Below are positions 1-8,808 of a stretch of 64,000 nt of DNA, in pieces. The DNA is from Methanomassiliicoccales archaeon. Its GTDB lineage: Archaea; Thermoplasmatota; Thermoplasmata; Methanomassiliicoccales; JACIVX01. Below the pieces are notes generated by a model that was given only the letters and a program-made list of their open reading frames with translations, searched no databases and was not told where the DNA came from. The stretch is taken from assembly GCA_014361295.1 (NCBI GenBank), contig JACIVX010000001.1, positions 631,924-695,923 on the forward strand, read 5' to 3'. The first letter of the stretch is position 1. Each line of letters starts with the position of its first letter. Position numbers and translations under genes: made by a program.

Positions 1-675
1 GATATCAAGAAAACGTGACATCTCTTTGAGAACGAGTGCGCTCACCTCAGGTTCCTCTTTCGGTAAAAGACGAGGGTTTCGGCCAATGATTGTCACAGCG
101 GTTCCGAAAGCAGAAAAGAAGTGAGCAAATTCGCACGCCTTATAACCTCCTCCGAGAATAACAAGACTTTTTGGCAAACGATCGATATCAAAGATCGTTT
201 CGGATGTAAGATAACCAGCATCTTCAAGGCCGGGAATTTCTGGAACGCGTGTTCTCGCACCACATGCGATCATGATTTTCTCAGCGCGGATTTTCTCATC
301 ACCGACCTGCAGCATTTTCCGATCGATGAAATATCCAGTCATATGATAGAAATCGAGTCCTTCATCGGCTTCAACTGCTCTTTCCATCTGTTGGCGATCA
401 TGGAGAATAAGATTCCACATTCTCTTTCTGACGAGCTCGAAATCGGTATGAGTCACTTCAGCCCTGACTCCTACTTTATGTGAATCTTCTATTAATCGAA
501 TGACATCAGCAGGATAAGTCCATATCTTGCTAGGAATACAACCGCGATTGAGGCATGTACCACCAAGCGGTCCGTTTTCGATGAGAGCAACGCGCAAACC
601 TATTCGACGCGCGCGATCGACGATATTCATGCCAGCGCCAGAACCAATGACGATAAGATCATATTCTCTAACCAT
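1..675 (-). CDS. FAD-dependent pyridine nucleotide-disulfide oxidoreductase, C-terminus cut by window edge
   Basis: The reading frame starts at an ATG at 675 (MVREYDLIVIG) and runs off the left edge, leaving 225 codons. The N-terminus has the FAD-binding Rossmann motif GSGAG at about residues 12-16. The redox-active disulfide follows at about residues 40-52 as GGTCLNRGCIPSK (CX4C), which places the protein with dihydrolipoamide dehydrogenase, mercuric reductase and mycothione-reductase-like enzymes. A second Rossmann start (VILGGGYKACEFAHFF, about residue 180) would bind NAD(P)H. These are homodimeric cytoplasmic flavoproteins that pass electrons from NAD(P)H through FAD and the disulfide to a substrate. 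The substrate cannot be told because the C-terminal interface domain is missing. No lipoyl-complex genes are nearby, so a lipoamide role is not supported. Confidence 0.85.
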   Translation of the reverse strand, partial: MVREYDLIVIGSGAGMNIVDRARRIGLRVALIENGPLGGTCLNRGCIPSKIWTYPADVIRLIEDSHKVGVRAEVTHTDFELVRKRMWNLILHDRQQMERAVEADEGLDFYHMTGYFIDRKMLQVGDEKIRAEKIMIACGARTRVPEIPGLEDAGYLTSETIFDIDRLPKSLVILGGGYKACEFAHFFSAFGTAVTIIGRNPRLLPKEEPEVSALVLKEMSRFLDI

Positions 676-768
676 ACTGATTATCGAATAATGAACCGCA
701 TGCGTTATATTTCTTTTCCGATGGAAAATTTATGATAAAGCAATCCCCATGATTGGCTCCCTATTCTC

Positions 769-1134
769 CTATCTTCTCCCTCTTATTGAAAGAACAAGTA
801 TCATCGCTGCAAGCCAGATAAGAAAGACCGCAATGAGTACAGGTATATTCCCAGGAAACCACCCGTTTGCCAGCCACAATATTCCTGCGATCAAAGCAAG
901 ACAACCCCAGAAAACAAAATACGATGTAATCGAGTCGATTCGCTTATACTCCGTTTTGATAGCGATCAAGATACCGAGTATAATGATAAACACACCACAC
1001 TCAACGAGCAATATTGGAATCAATAGGAGCCAATCGCCAAGGTACCACGCAATGAGTTCTGCAATCGCCAGTGCAACTAGAAAAAAGACGAAAATCAGCG
1101 TACCGTAAGCGATCCTGCGCGAGTCCCAAACCAT
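769..1134 (-). CDS. Small four-helix membrane protein of unknown function
   Basis: This 121-residue protein is mostly hydrophobic. It shows four probable transmembrane segments at about residues 9-31, 35-58, 69-89 and 95-115, separated by short charged turns such as KTEYKR. It ends in a basic tail (SIRGRR), suggesting a cytoplasmic C-terminus. I recognise no family motif or catalytic residue. It is alone on the minus strand between the oxidoreductase and a histidine phosphatase, with no operon partner close enough to suggest a role. The length, clear helix pattern and absence of a better frame make it a likely real gene, but its function is unknown. Confidence 0.6.
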   Translation of the reverse strand: MVWDSRRIAYGTLIFVFFLVALAIAELIAWYLGDWLLLIPILLVECGVFIIILGILIAIKTEYKRIDSITSYFVFWGCLALIAGILWLANGWFPGNIPVLIAVFLIWLAAMILVLSIRGRR

Positions 1135-1658
1135 CTACAATGCCTCGCCCTTCAGGTGGCATGCGAAAAATACACCCCCATGTTTCCGTAGGGCAGTATT
1201 TTCGCTCTCCCTTCCATGATGAATTCTGTTGTGCGACTATTTAAGTTTCTCTCAAAAATATTCTTCGTACTGAATTTGTTGTACCCAGTATGATTATCGA
1301 TCCAACCATCCGCACTCAAGTGAACAATTTGATCACATTTCAAAAAGGATGGATACACTAATCTGATGATGCAGCTGCAAACGAGAAAGTTTATGCTCTA
1401 TCTGCTAACCAGAGGGCAAACAACAAAGTTTGAAATAGTTCGGAAAAGCATATATTAGTTTACTATCTGAAATTTTGACTTATGATACACAAAACTAATG
1501 ATTCCATTTCGTAAACATCTAGCTTTTTTTGAACCTTTCACGAAAAAAGTCACAATTGAACTATGGATCGATTCTTGGAATAATAACGGTGCGACAAACA
1601 AATATTGGGATAATTAAGAGTCACTCGTCCACATGTGTTAGTGCTTAGCCGACATGAT
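1135..1658. other. Intergenic region, about 520 nt, no supported gene
   Basis: This AT-rich stretch lies between the small membrane protein and the histidine phosphatase. The only open frame (minus strand, 1152-1358, 68 codons) has no recognisable domain and an ordinary mixed composition, so I do not call it. A run of seven T lies at about 1524-1530, but no plus-strand gene precedes it. TATA-like AT-rich blocks occur near 1450-1490. I see no tRNA, hairpin array or repeat. Confidence 0.5.
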
Positions 1659-2291
1659 TCAAAAGTCCTTCATTTGACTGACGCCAAGGTGCAAAAGGTG
1701 TCGAGAATCATTGAGCGATGATTTTTGGACACATCCATATTCAAGCCGGAATGTCGAGATCGCACATGTATCATGTTTGATCATATTCATTTTTTCCAGA
1801 TCCATTCCTAAGAGAGCTAATGTGATAAGCTTAATCGGAATCCGATGGGAAACGATCAACACCGTCTCCTGTTCTCCCAAGGCCATGAGACGATTCAAAA
1901 AATCCCGAGTCCGATTCCATACGTCAATAAGGCTTTCTCCGCCAGGAAATTTCACCTTTTCAGGATGCGAATTCCACTCTTCAATCAATTTTGGGTAACG
2001 CAATTTTGCTTCATCCTCAGATAAGCCCTGAAGAAGGCCGTAATTGATGTCGATGAGATCTTCATCCGCAAAAACCTGGAGCGAATGCGGTTTTGCGATG
2101 ATCTCAGCGGTCTTCATCGCACGAAGAAGAGGACTGCTATAGACAGAAGAAATCGCATGATTTTTCAGCACTTCTGCCGTCGCCGCTGCCTGGGCTAATC
2201 CAGTCTCATTGAGTGGAATATCAATACGTCCTCTGAACACAAGATTTCGATTCCAGTCTGTCTCGCCATGTCTAACGAGGATGAGATCCAT
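1659..2291 (-). CDS. Histidine phosphatase family protein (phosphoglycerate mutase-like)
   Basis: The protein begins MDLILVRHGETDWN, the signature of the histidine phosphatase superfamily: the His in RHGE is the phospho-accepting residue. It continues with the family pattern FRGRIDIPLNETGLAQA, then SSPLLRAMKTAE, and VLIVSHRIPI, which carries the second catalytic His. At about 210 residues it matches cofactor-dependent phosphoglycerate mutase-like and alpha-ribazole phosphatase-like enzymes. The exact substrate cannot be read from sequence. I chose the ATG at 2291 because the conserved beta-strand starts there; in-frame ATG and TTG codons five and six codons upstream are possible. It is a single gene with no obvious partner. 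Confidence 0.85.
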   Translation of the reverse strand: MDLILVRHGETDWNRNLVFRGRIDIPLNETGLAQAAATAEVLKNHAISSVYSSPLLRAMKTAEIIAKPHSLQVFADEDLIDINYGLLQGLSEDEAKLRYPKLIEEWNSHPEKVKFPGGESLIDVWNRTRDFLNRLMALGEQETVLIVSHRIPIKLITLALLGMDLEKMNMIKHDTCAISTFRLEYGCVQKSSLNDSRHLLHLGVSQMKDF

Positions 2292-2443
2292 ATGAATCCT
2301 GACCATCAAGATAGCTTTCTTATTATTTTATTTTCAGGCGTCCTCATTATGATCTCTATTGATGATCGATTCAGTAGATTTCCGCAGATTGTTCGCCGAG
2401 GAAACTTTTATCTCCAGATTTCAAAAAAACAAAATTGTTGTGC

Positions 2444-2517
2444 GGGCGTGAGGGGATTTGAACCCCTGACTTGCAGCTTAGGAGGCTGCTGCCATATCCA
2501 TGCTAGGCCACACGCCC
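2444..2517 (-). tRNA. tRNA-Arg (anticodon CCT)
   Basis: On the minus strand the acceptor arms GGGCGTG and CACGCCC pair perfectly. The T arm AGGGG-TTCAAAT-CCCCT and the anticodon arm GCAGC-CTCCTAA-GCTGC are both intact, giving anticodon CCT, which reads the arginine codon AGG. There is no intron. The 3' CCA is not encoded: the sequence after the discriminator G is CAC. Confidence 0.95.
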
Positions 2518-2590
2518 ATATTCTTAGATAGAAAAATAGTAAAATAAAAAGATTGCTCGCTGGATCGAACGTGATTGTCAATCGCTTTAA

Positions 2591-3382
2591 TTATTGAGAG
2601 GTCTCGGATTTTTCGGGATTTTCGACAGACTCATTTTTCTTTTCCTCATCCTTTTTTTCCTCGACTTTCGATTCCTCCTCTTTCTTCACATATTCTTCGA
2701 TGAATTGCACTATATTGAGGCCCAGAGCGTCCCTGAGATCAGAGACAATCCTGTACTTTGAAATAAGCCATTTCTGATCATACTTGCAGATATCTGGAAG
2801 GAAAATGATTGCCTTCTTATCTTCAAGCGAAACTTTGAACCCATCGCTCGTGCCATAATCCATCTCGAGAATTGCTTTAACTTTTTCTTCAGGATTTTCG
2901 ATTTTCGAAACGACCTTAAATTTATACTTTAGCGTCTTGCCAGCGAGCCTTTTATTGAAATCAATCCTGACTCTACCAGTTGTAACTGAGATGATCGTTC
3001 CAACGCGATTCTTCATGCTAACTTCCATACCGACCTTCGGTTCGATATTCTGTTTCAAGAATTCTCTTATTGGATGTATTTCCACGAGCTTTGGATCTCT
3101 TTGTCCCGCAGCTTTCTCTGGAGGAATAACGACCTCCTTTTCAACACCGACTTCCGCGTCAAGGATGGCCTCTTCGAGCCCCTCAAATATTCTGCCGCTT
3201 CCAAGCAGGATTGGAATCGGAGCGTAAGTGAGATTCTCATTGAAAATCCCGGCCTCCTTGGCTTTTTCCGCATTCGTTGTGTCGAAAAGCTCGCCGCTCT
3301 CCACAATCCAGCCGTCGAATTCAAGCCTGATGATGTCACCTTTTGATACCTTGACACTTTCGTTTGCTTTCTCTGTCGACAT
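2591..3382 (-). CDS. FKBP-type peptidyl-prolyl cis-trans isomerase, long archaeal form
   Basis: The N-terminal half has the FKBP fold with GDIIRLEFDGWIVESGELFDTT and ILLGSGRIFEGLEEAI, and an insert-in-flap region around PPEKAAG that is typical of archaeal SlyD-like enzymes. These proteins catalyse proline isomerisation and act as folding helpers in the cytoplasm. The C-terminal half (about residues 150-230) is the extra domain of the long archaeal form. It ends in a very charged Lys/Glu tail (KKEEESKVEEKKDEEKK) that is probably disordered. I use the ATG at 3382 because a GGTGAG Shine-Dalgarno sequence lies 4 nt upstream; a GTG four codons earlier is the alternative. There is no signal peptide, unlike the second FKBP in this window (22882-23829). 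Confidence 0.9.
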   Translation of the reverse strand: MSTEKANESVKVSKGDIIRLEFDGWIVESGELFDTTNAEKAKEAGIFNENLTYAPIPILLGSGRIFEGLEEAILDAEVGVEKEVVIPPEKAAGQRDPKLVEIHPIREFLKQNIEPKVGMEVSMKNRVGTIISVTTGRVRIDFNKRLAGKTLKYKFKVVSKIENPEEKVKAILEMDYGTSDGFKVSLEDKKAIIFLPDICKYDQKWLISKYRIVSDLRDALGLNIVQFIEEYVKKEEESKVEEKKDEEKKNESVENPEKSETSQ

Positions 3383-3472
3383 TGAACTCACCAATGAACA
3401 CCGTCAGTAACGATAAGCGGTGTCATCCTTTGACTGTTCTTATAATTTTTGGTCAGGGATGCCATAATCCTC

Positions 3473-4591
3473 TTAGATAAGCGTCAGCGAATCCACCTTC
3501 GATTTGTCGAGAACCTTGACCATCTCAACGACGAACTTTACGCAGTGATCAACATCCCCTAGATCGAGGATACCAACATGTGAATGAATGTGACGTGTTG
3601 GCGGTCCAACAACGATGCTTGGACAACCGATATTGCTGATGTGCACCGCGCCTGCGTCTGTACCACCCATTGCTATCGTTGTCAGTTGATAAGGTATGCG
3701 GTTCTTCTCACAGATGCTGATTGCCAATTCCTTGAGAGGCTGATTAGGAATCATCGATGCATCGTACGTCGTGATCGCGATGCCTTCTCCCAATTTTGCT
3801 TGCGCTTGCTTTGGCTCCACACCAGGAACATCACCGGAGATTTCCACATCGATGACAATCGCGACATCAGGTTTTACGAGGTTTGCAACGGTCCTTGCAC
3901 CCCTTAAGCCGACTTCTTCCTGAACCGTCGCAGCACCGACAACCCTATTTGGATGATCGATTTCCTTTTCTTTTAATGTTCTTACAACCTGAGCAGCAAT
4001 AAACGCTCCGACCCGATCGTCAAATCCTTTTCCAAATGCCAGCGTCTTTATCCCGATGAATTTTCCTTCTTTGAAAGCCCTCTTCTTTATCGTGAAAAAT
4101 GTCGAGTCTGGAACGACGGCGTCACCGATCCGGACACCCATCTCTTCAGCTTCATCCTTATTCGAACATCCAATATCGATGAACATTTTATCCTTTGTTA
4201 TAACCTTCTTTTTTTCTTCCTCATCCATAAGATGCGGAGGTTTAATTGCAATGACCCCTTTCAGCTTCCCCTTTCTTGTCATCACGGTAACTCTCTGACC
4301 AAGAAGACCTTGGTCGAACCATCCGCCGAGCTGATGAAATGTTAAAAAGCCCTGATCCGTAATGCTTGTGATAATGAATCCGATTTCATCGATATGCCCT
4401 GGTATTAGAATTGTAGGGGTCTCTGAATTACCCTTTTTTTCGAAAACGAGACTTCCCATCCTATCAGTATACACGGCGTCCGCCCATTTCTGAACGTAAC
4501 TTTTCATCAATAGCGTTGTTTCCCTTTCGAACCCCGCTGGACCTGGACTGTTACAGAGTTCTTCAAAAAATTTCAGAGATTCTTTATCCAT
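3473..4591 (-). CDS. M42 family metallopeptidase (glutamyl aminopeptidase/endoglucanase-like)
   Basis: This is a 372-residue M42 peptidase, normal length for the family. The metal ligands and catalytic residues are all visible: H66-I-D in PGHIDEIG, the DD pair at 191-192 in GFDDRVGAF, the EE pair at 225-226 in TVQEEVGLRG, D248 in VIDVE, and the HIHSH segment near residues 334-338. The family makes dodecameric (TET) particles in the cytoplasm that trim peptides from the N-terminus and help amino-acid recycling. The ATG is preceded by a GAGGT ribosome-binding site. It is convergent with nothing and appears monocistronic. Which residues it prefers to remove cannot be read from the sequence. Confidence 0.92.
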   Translation of the reverse strand: MDKESLKFFEELCNSPGPAGFERETTLLMKSYVQKWADAVYTDRMGSLVFEKKGNSETPTILIPGHIDEIGFIITSITDQGFLTFHQLGGWFDQGLLGQRVTVMTRKGKLKGVIAIKPPHLMDEEEKKKVITKDKMFIDIGCSNKDEAEEMGVRIGDAVVPDSTFFTIKKRAFKEGKFIGIKTLAFGKGFDDRVGAFIAAQVVRTLKEKEIDHPNRVVGAATVQEEVGLRGARTVANLVKPDVAIVIDVEISGDVPGVEPKQAQAKLGEGIAITTYDASMIPNQPLKELAISICEKNRIPYQLTTIAMGGTDAGAVHISNIGCPSIVVGPPTRHIHSHVGILDLGDVDHCVKFVVEMVKVLDKSKVDSLTLI

Positions 4592-4756
4592 AATGATACC
4601 TCATCTCTAGGATCTGAGGACCCGATCCTTTTGAACGAGGAAGACAAAACAAATAATAAAACTTCTTCTGAAATTCGCAAGTCTTTACTGCCATAAGCGA
4701 TATTATCATATGTAAGTAAATGTGATGGAAGAATCAAACAGAAAACAGTGGTGATA

Positions 4757-5974
4757 ATGCACTGTCCCGTTTCGATTCGCAGATGCCATCGTGATGAGAT
4801 AGCACATATTGAACAGAAGTTGAAGGATCTCCTTCAACCTCTGGCCATTGAGAATGAGTTACCAAGAGTTTCCTCCGTTGTTATCAAGCCAAATGTCTGC
4901 TGGGGCGAAGATTGGAGATCGGGGAGCACGACCTCCCCATTGCTTGTCAAGGAAGTCGTTAAGTGGCTGAGGGAAAGAGGGGTCGATAAGATCACGATTG
5001 CAGAGGGGTCGATGGTCGGCCATGACACATTTGAGTGTTTTGAAAAGACAGGTTTCCTACAACTCGCCAGAGAGCTCGATTTGAAAGTCGTTGATCTGAA
5101 CAAAGATACAACTGTCAAGATCGACGTTCAAGAACCCAATGTTTTTGATACAATTGAAGTTGCGCGAACAATAGCAGAGTGCGAATTTCTGATCAACATG
5201 CCAGTCATGAAGACCCATATCAACACAACAGTAACTCTTTCCATGAAAAACCTGAAGGGCGTTATTCCTCATCAGTGGAAGAGAAAATTTCATTTCATGG
5301 GCCTCGACGGAAGCATTGCTGATCTAGCGTCGATCATCTCTTCTAAACTTGTTATTATGGATGGCATTATCGGGCAACAGGGACAGGGGCCACTGACCGG
5401 TACGCCCGCAAACGCAGGTCTCCTTATCGCCGGTCGAGATCAATTTGACGTAGATCTCGTTGCGTGCAGGATCATGGGATTCGCTCCTTACGAGGTGAGG
5501 CATTTAGCACTAGTTGCGGAAGCCAGGGGTATCGATCTTGAGAGCTATAACCCTATAATAGTTGGGGAACAACTATCTGACCTTCATATCAAATTTGAAA
5601 GACCCGTTTACTCACTGAAGGGTTTGTATAAGGGTGTTGAGATCCTTTGGGGCGATCCTTGTAGCGGTTGTGCTGGTGCTCTCAGTGTTGCCCTCGAACG
5701 CATGGAAAAGTCTGGAGAGCTCGAGGTTATCAGGCGCAACGGAGGGATCGTCATCGCACTGGGCAGAGGAGTCGAACCTGCCAAAAACGATAAACTCGTT
5801 CTTCTTGGCAAATGTCAGTATCGAAATAGGGATAAGGGGATGTTCATTCCGGGATGCCCACCACCGGGCATGATAGTACGGGAAATGCTCTCGAAGTTTG
5901 CAAAGGGTGAAACAAAATACGGCAGCGACATCTTTGTAAAGGAAGCGGAAGAATTATATAAAAAGGAAAAATGA
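4757..5974 (+). CDS. DUF362 domain-containing protein
   Basis: The protein matches the DUF362 pattern: VVIKPNVCWGEDWRSGSTTSP near the N-terminus, ITIAEGSMVGHDT, then INMPVMKTHINTTVTLSMKNLKGVIP and DGIIGQQGQGPLTGTP in the middle. The family is found in archaea and anaerobic bacteria and is often linked to iron-sulfur proteins, but its biochemical role is not established. The C-terminal part has Cys pairs (DPCSGCAGA, and further Cys at GKCQY and PGCPPPG) that could bind a metal or cluster, although no classical ferredoxin motif is present. I chose the ATG at 4757, 3-4 nt after a GGTGAT ribosome-binding site, over the GTG codons just upstream. It stands alone, divergent from the M42 peptidase. 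Confidence 0.8.
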   Translation: MHCPVSIRRCHRDEIAHIEQKLKDLLQPLAIENELPRVSSVVIKPNVCWGEDWRSGSTTSPLLVKEVVKWLRERGVDKITIAEGSMVGHDTFECFEKTGFLQLARELDLKVVDLNKDTTVKIDVQEPNVFDTIEVARTIAECEFLINMPVMKTHINTTVTLSMKNLKGVIPHQWKRKFHFMGLDGSIADLASIISSKLVIMDGIIGQQGQGPLTGTPANAGLLIAGRDQFDVDLVACRIMGFAPYEVRHLALVAEARGIDLESYNPIIVGEQLSDLHIKFERPVYSLKGLYKGVEILWGDPCSGCAGALSVALERMEKSGELEVIRRNGGIVIALGRGVEPAKNDKLVLLGKCQYRNRDKGMFIPGCPPPGMIVREMLSKFAKGETKYGSDIFVKEAEELYKKEK

Positions 5975-6101
5975 TTTGAAGACCTACGGCTCTTGATCCA
6001 AAGAGCCACCGATGAATTAGATAAATACATCGACCGTTGACATCAATTGACCGCTTCTATGAAAAAATGATAAATGCTAGTTGTGAAATACAAGGAACGG
6101 C

Positions 6102-6177
6102 GCCACCATAGCTTAGCTGGAAGAGCGGCTGACTTGTAATCAGCAGGTCGGGAGTTCAAATCTCCCTGGTGGCTCCA
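6102..6177 (+). tRNA. tRNA-Thr (anticodon TGT), CCA encoded
   Basis: Acceptor arms GCCACCA and TGGTGGC pair perfectly. The anticodon arm GCTGA-CTTGTAA-TCAGC gives TGT (reads ACA), and the T arm is GGGAG-TTCAAAT-CTCCC. The discriminator is T at 6174 and CCA is encoded at 6175-6177. No intron is present. The gene ends only 4 nt from the convergent cupin gene. Confidence 0.96.
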
Positions 6178-6181
6178 TTTT

Positions 6182-6598
6182 TCATCCGTACAATCCATAA
6201 ACAGATCTTTCACATGTAAACGTATCAATTTCATCAACCCAGTACGTATCCTTATCCCCAGGATATTCAATTTTTAAAACAAGAATCGATGCCTCTTCTG
6301 GAAAGCTCGGTTGACCATGGATATCACCAGGTTCGCACAGAAGAGCATCCAATTTGTCCAGGAAAACTTCGCGACCATTAATGAGGAAACTCACCCTATC
6401 CAGAGCGAAGAAAAGTTCACTTTGGACAAGATGGTAGTGAAAGGGAAGCTTCTCTCCCTTTCTGAATTGCACAATCTGCAGCAGTAAATCTCTTTTTTCA
6501 ATATCATTTCCGTCAGCTAAGATTTTCTTTCTGTAGCCTTTCCCCTCTATCCAAACCGAGTTGCTATTCCTAAAGATCTTCAGTATCCATTTCCTCAA
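6182..6598 (-). CDS. Cupin-fold protein
   Basis: A 138-residue protein with one cupin barrel. The first cupin motif is visible as FRKGEKLPFHYHLVQSELFF (about residues 46-66), with two His and a Glu that would bind a metal ion. It is followed by the turn FLINGREVFLD and the second motif around CEPGDIHGQP with another His. Cupins of this size act as isomerases, small-molecule sensors or sugar-binding proteins, and nothing here decides between these. It lies 2 nt downstream of the class III aminotransferase stop on the same strand, so the two are probably co-transcribed, which hints at an amino-acid-related role. Confidence 0.75.
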   Translation of the reverse strand: MRKWILKIFRNSNSVWIEGKGYRKKILADGNDIEKRDLLLQIVQFRKGEKLPFHYHLVQSELFFALDRVSFLINGREVFLDKLDALLCEPGDIHGQPSFPEEASILVLKIEYPGDKDTYWVDEIDTFTCERSVYGLYG

Positions 6599-6600
6599 TT

Positions 6601-7938
6601 CTACTTCTTCATCTTCTCAACGGTCGCAATTGATCGCTCTAGGATCTCAATTCCAGTGTCGATTTCTTCAATTGTTGTCGTCAACGGGGGAATATAGCGG
6701 ATTGAAGATTTGCCACAGCTTAAAAGTATAAGACCATTTTTGAACGCAATTTCGATGATTTTGTCCCTCTCAGCTGGAGCAGGTTCCCTTGTTACTCTAT
6801 CACGCACGAACTCCGTCGCCTGCATCATACCAATTCCCCTGACATCGCCAATGATTTCGTACTTCTCTTTAAGTTCCTCCAGCCTTTTGCGAAGATGCTC
6901 CCCACTTTTCCTTGCTTTTTCGATGAGGTTCTCTCTTTCGATAACCTCAAGCGTCGCAAGGGCTGCCGCACATGCGACAGGATTTCCACCAAATGTGTTG
7001 GAGTGAGCACCTTTTTCGCCGAAATCGAGCTTCTTGTCGTATATCGTCGCCCCAATTGGAATGCCCGATCCGAGGGCCTTTGAAGAACAAACAATATCAG
7101 GCACAACCCCATGGTGCTCGATCCCCCACATTTTTCCTGTCCGCGCAATACCCGCTTGTACTTCGTCGTCGACGAAAAGGATACCATACTTTTTCGATAT
7201 TCCGTAAATGATCTGGACAAACTCCGACGGGGGAACGATGTATCCTCCTTCCCCCTGAATCGGCTCCATAAAAATCGCAGCGACCTCGTTCGAAGGAATG
7301 AATGATTCAAAATAGACTTCTTCGAGAACCTTTGCACACCAGATATCACATGAGGGGTATTCAAGACGATAAGGGCAACGGTAACAGTAAGCATACGGAA
7401 TATGAATGATGCCCGGAACCCCTGGGAAATACCTGGCTCGCTGCACGGGTTTGCTTGCAGTCAGCGATAGAGATCCCATGGTTCTACCATGAAACGCACC
7501 AATAAATGCGATGAATTGGCCTTTACGCGTTGACCATTTAGCGATTTTCATTGCCGCCTCGATCGATTCTGTTCCGCTGTTACTGAAAAAGACCTTTTTA
7601 TCAAAAGCACCCGGCGTAACCTCTACTAGTTTCTTCGCGAGCTTTGATTGTACCTCGTAATAAAAGTCAGTTCCAGCAAAGTGAATAAACTGGTCGACTT
7701 GCTCCTTGATCGCTTTCACGATGGTGGGATGACGGTGACCGAGGTTAAGAACAGCGACTCCACTCGTGAAGTCAAGAAATTTATTCCCGTCAACGTCGAT
7801 CACCGTACTCCCATACCCGGCCTCAATCGCAAGAGGCAATGCCTTTGTAGAAGTCGCCAGATATTTTTCATCATCTTCAATAATTACTTTTGCTCTCGGC
7901 CCTGGCAGTTCGGTCTTAATGGCTGGTATTTTGTTCAT
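6601..7938 (-). CDS. Class III PLP aminotransferase, archaeal GABA-transaminase/amino-acid racemase-like group
   Basis: A 445-residue fold-type I PLP enzyme. PLP-binding residues are visible: SGTES near 121, the Asp in FVDDEVQAG (about 258), and the Schiff-base Lys K287 in SSKALGSGIP. A Cys-rich insert (YCYRCPYRLEYPSCDIWC, about 184-201) is characteristic of the archaeal branch related to 4-aminobutyrate aminotransferase and to broad-specificity amino-acid racemases, and is absent from ArgD. It is therefore distinct from the true ArgD nearby (8809-9990). Likely reactions are transamination of an omega-amino acid, or racemisation; the sequence does not decide which. It forms a likely transcription unit with the downstream cupin. 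Confidence 0.85.
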   Translation of the reverse strand: MNKIPAIKTELPGPRAKVIIEDDEKYLATSTKALPLAIEAGYGSTVIDVDGNKFLDFTSGVAVLNLGHRHPTIVKAIKEQVDQFIHFAGTDFYYEVQSKLAKKLVEVTPGAFDKKVFFSNSGTESIEAAMKIAKWSTRKGQFIAFIGAFHGRTMGSLSLTASKPVQRARYFPGVPGIIHIPYAYCYRCPYRLEYPSCDIWCAKVLEEVYFESFIPSNEVAAIFMEPIQGEGGYIVPPSEFVQIIYGISKKYGILFVDDEVQAGIARTGKMWGIEHHGVVPDIVCSSKALGSGIPIGATIYDKKLDFGEKGAHSNTFGGNPVACAAALATLEVIERENLIEKARKSGEHLRKRLEELKEKYEIIGDVRGIGMMQATEFVRDRVTREPAPAERDKIIEIAFKNGLILLSCGKSSIRYIPPLTTTIEEIDTGIEILERSIATVEKMKK

Positions 7939-8036
7939 CGTCGCATCTCCGATCTGATTTATTATTCAACCACTATTTTATTGTTTGCTGGCATTGATTA
8001 ATACGGCCGAAAGATCCGAAAAATTGGCAAAATTCA

Positions 8037-8741
8037 CTAGAAAAGATCTTTTTCTTCTTCCGGCGCAGATTCAATTTCTTCTGCTCTCTCGATGCATTTC
8101 GATAGAATCGAATACGCCCGGATCATGTCCGCTTCAGCGACAATGAAGATCGTATCTGTGTAACAGCTCACCGTTTCGACGATGTTCAGACCACCCTCTG
8201 CGAGGCTGGAAACAAGGTAGGCAAAAACACCGCTAGTCTCCGTAATCACCTCAGGCGACTTAACAGAAATTTCGACGAGGTTCTGACGTACTTTCAAAAC
8301 GTTCTCCTTGCCGACAGCTGCCACGACCTCGCCCTTAAGCTTTTCGTCTGCAATGATCGTAATCGCTTGAGTGCCCTGGATTACTTGCATAATTGCCTTT
8401 TCATTGATGAGCTTTCGAAAAACTGATTCGAGACGTTGAAGGACCGTCCAATCGTTTTTCGCCGTCACGATACATATCTTCGTCTTCACTTCCACTCTGC
8501 TATTCCCTATAACCGATAAAATTTCCCTTTCGTGATCGTGTTTCCCAAGCGTCAACGCGTATCTGCGGCAGGCGATCATGACGGCTTCTTCATTTTTAAT
8601 CCCCTCTTCCTTCATAATCAGTCTTGCCAAAGAAGAGAAATTAATGAGATCTTTGGAAATACAATCTTTAATACTGGGATGAGAATCAATGTAAGCGCGC
8701 GTCCGTTCAGCGACGCTTTCCTTATGCTTCGTTTTTTTCAT
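8037..8741 (-). CDS. ACT-domain protein with helical N-terminal domain, possible amino-acid-responsive regulator
   Basis: A 234-residue protein. Residues 1-75 are helical with a winged-helix-like look (SIKDCISKDLINFSSLARLI, then EEAVMIACRRYAL). Two ACT-like repeats follow at about 82-147 and 153-222. The second has the clear ACT core ETSGVFAYLVSSLAEGGLNIVETVSCYTDTIFIV, similar to the regulatory ACT repeats of aspartokinases. The acidic tail is EEEKDLF. ACT domains bind free amino acids at dimer interfaces. The gene lies between two aminotransferases at the end of the arginine region, so a role sensing an amino acid is a reasonable inference, but no DNA binding or ligand is shown. It is separated from argD by about 67 nt. 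Confidence 0.75.
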   Translation of the reverse strand: MKKTKHKESVAERTRAYIDSHPSIKDCISKDLINFSSLARLIMKEEGIKNEEAVMIACRRYALTLGKHDHEREILSVIGNSRVEVKTKICIVTAKNDWTVLQRLESVFRKLINEKAIMQVIQGTQAITIIADEKLKGEVVAAVGKENVLKVRQNLVEISVKSPEVITETSGVFAYLVSSLAEGGLNIVETVSCYTDTIFIVAEADMIRAYSILSKCIERAEEIESAPEEEKDLF

Positions 8742-8808
8742 GAGATTTGGAGGATTGCAAATCTGAGTATTAAAAATTAATTATATTTCGAAAACCAACG
8801 ATCCCGCC

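Noticed and set aside
1152-1358. 68-codon minus-strand ORF in the long gap after the small membrane protein
   Set aside because: It has no recognisable domain and no convincing start signals, in AT-rich sequence where such frames arise by chance.
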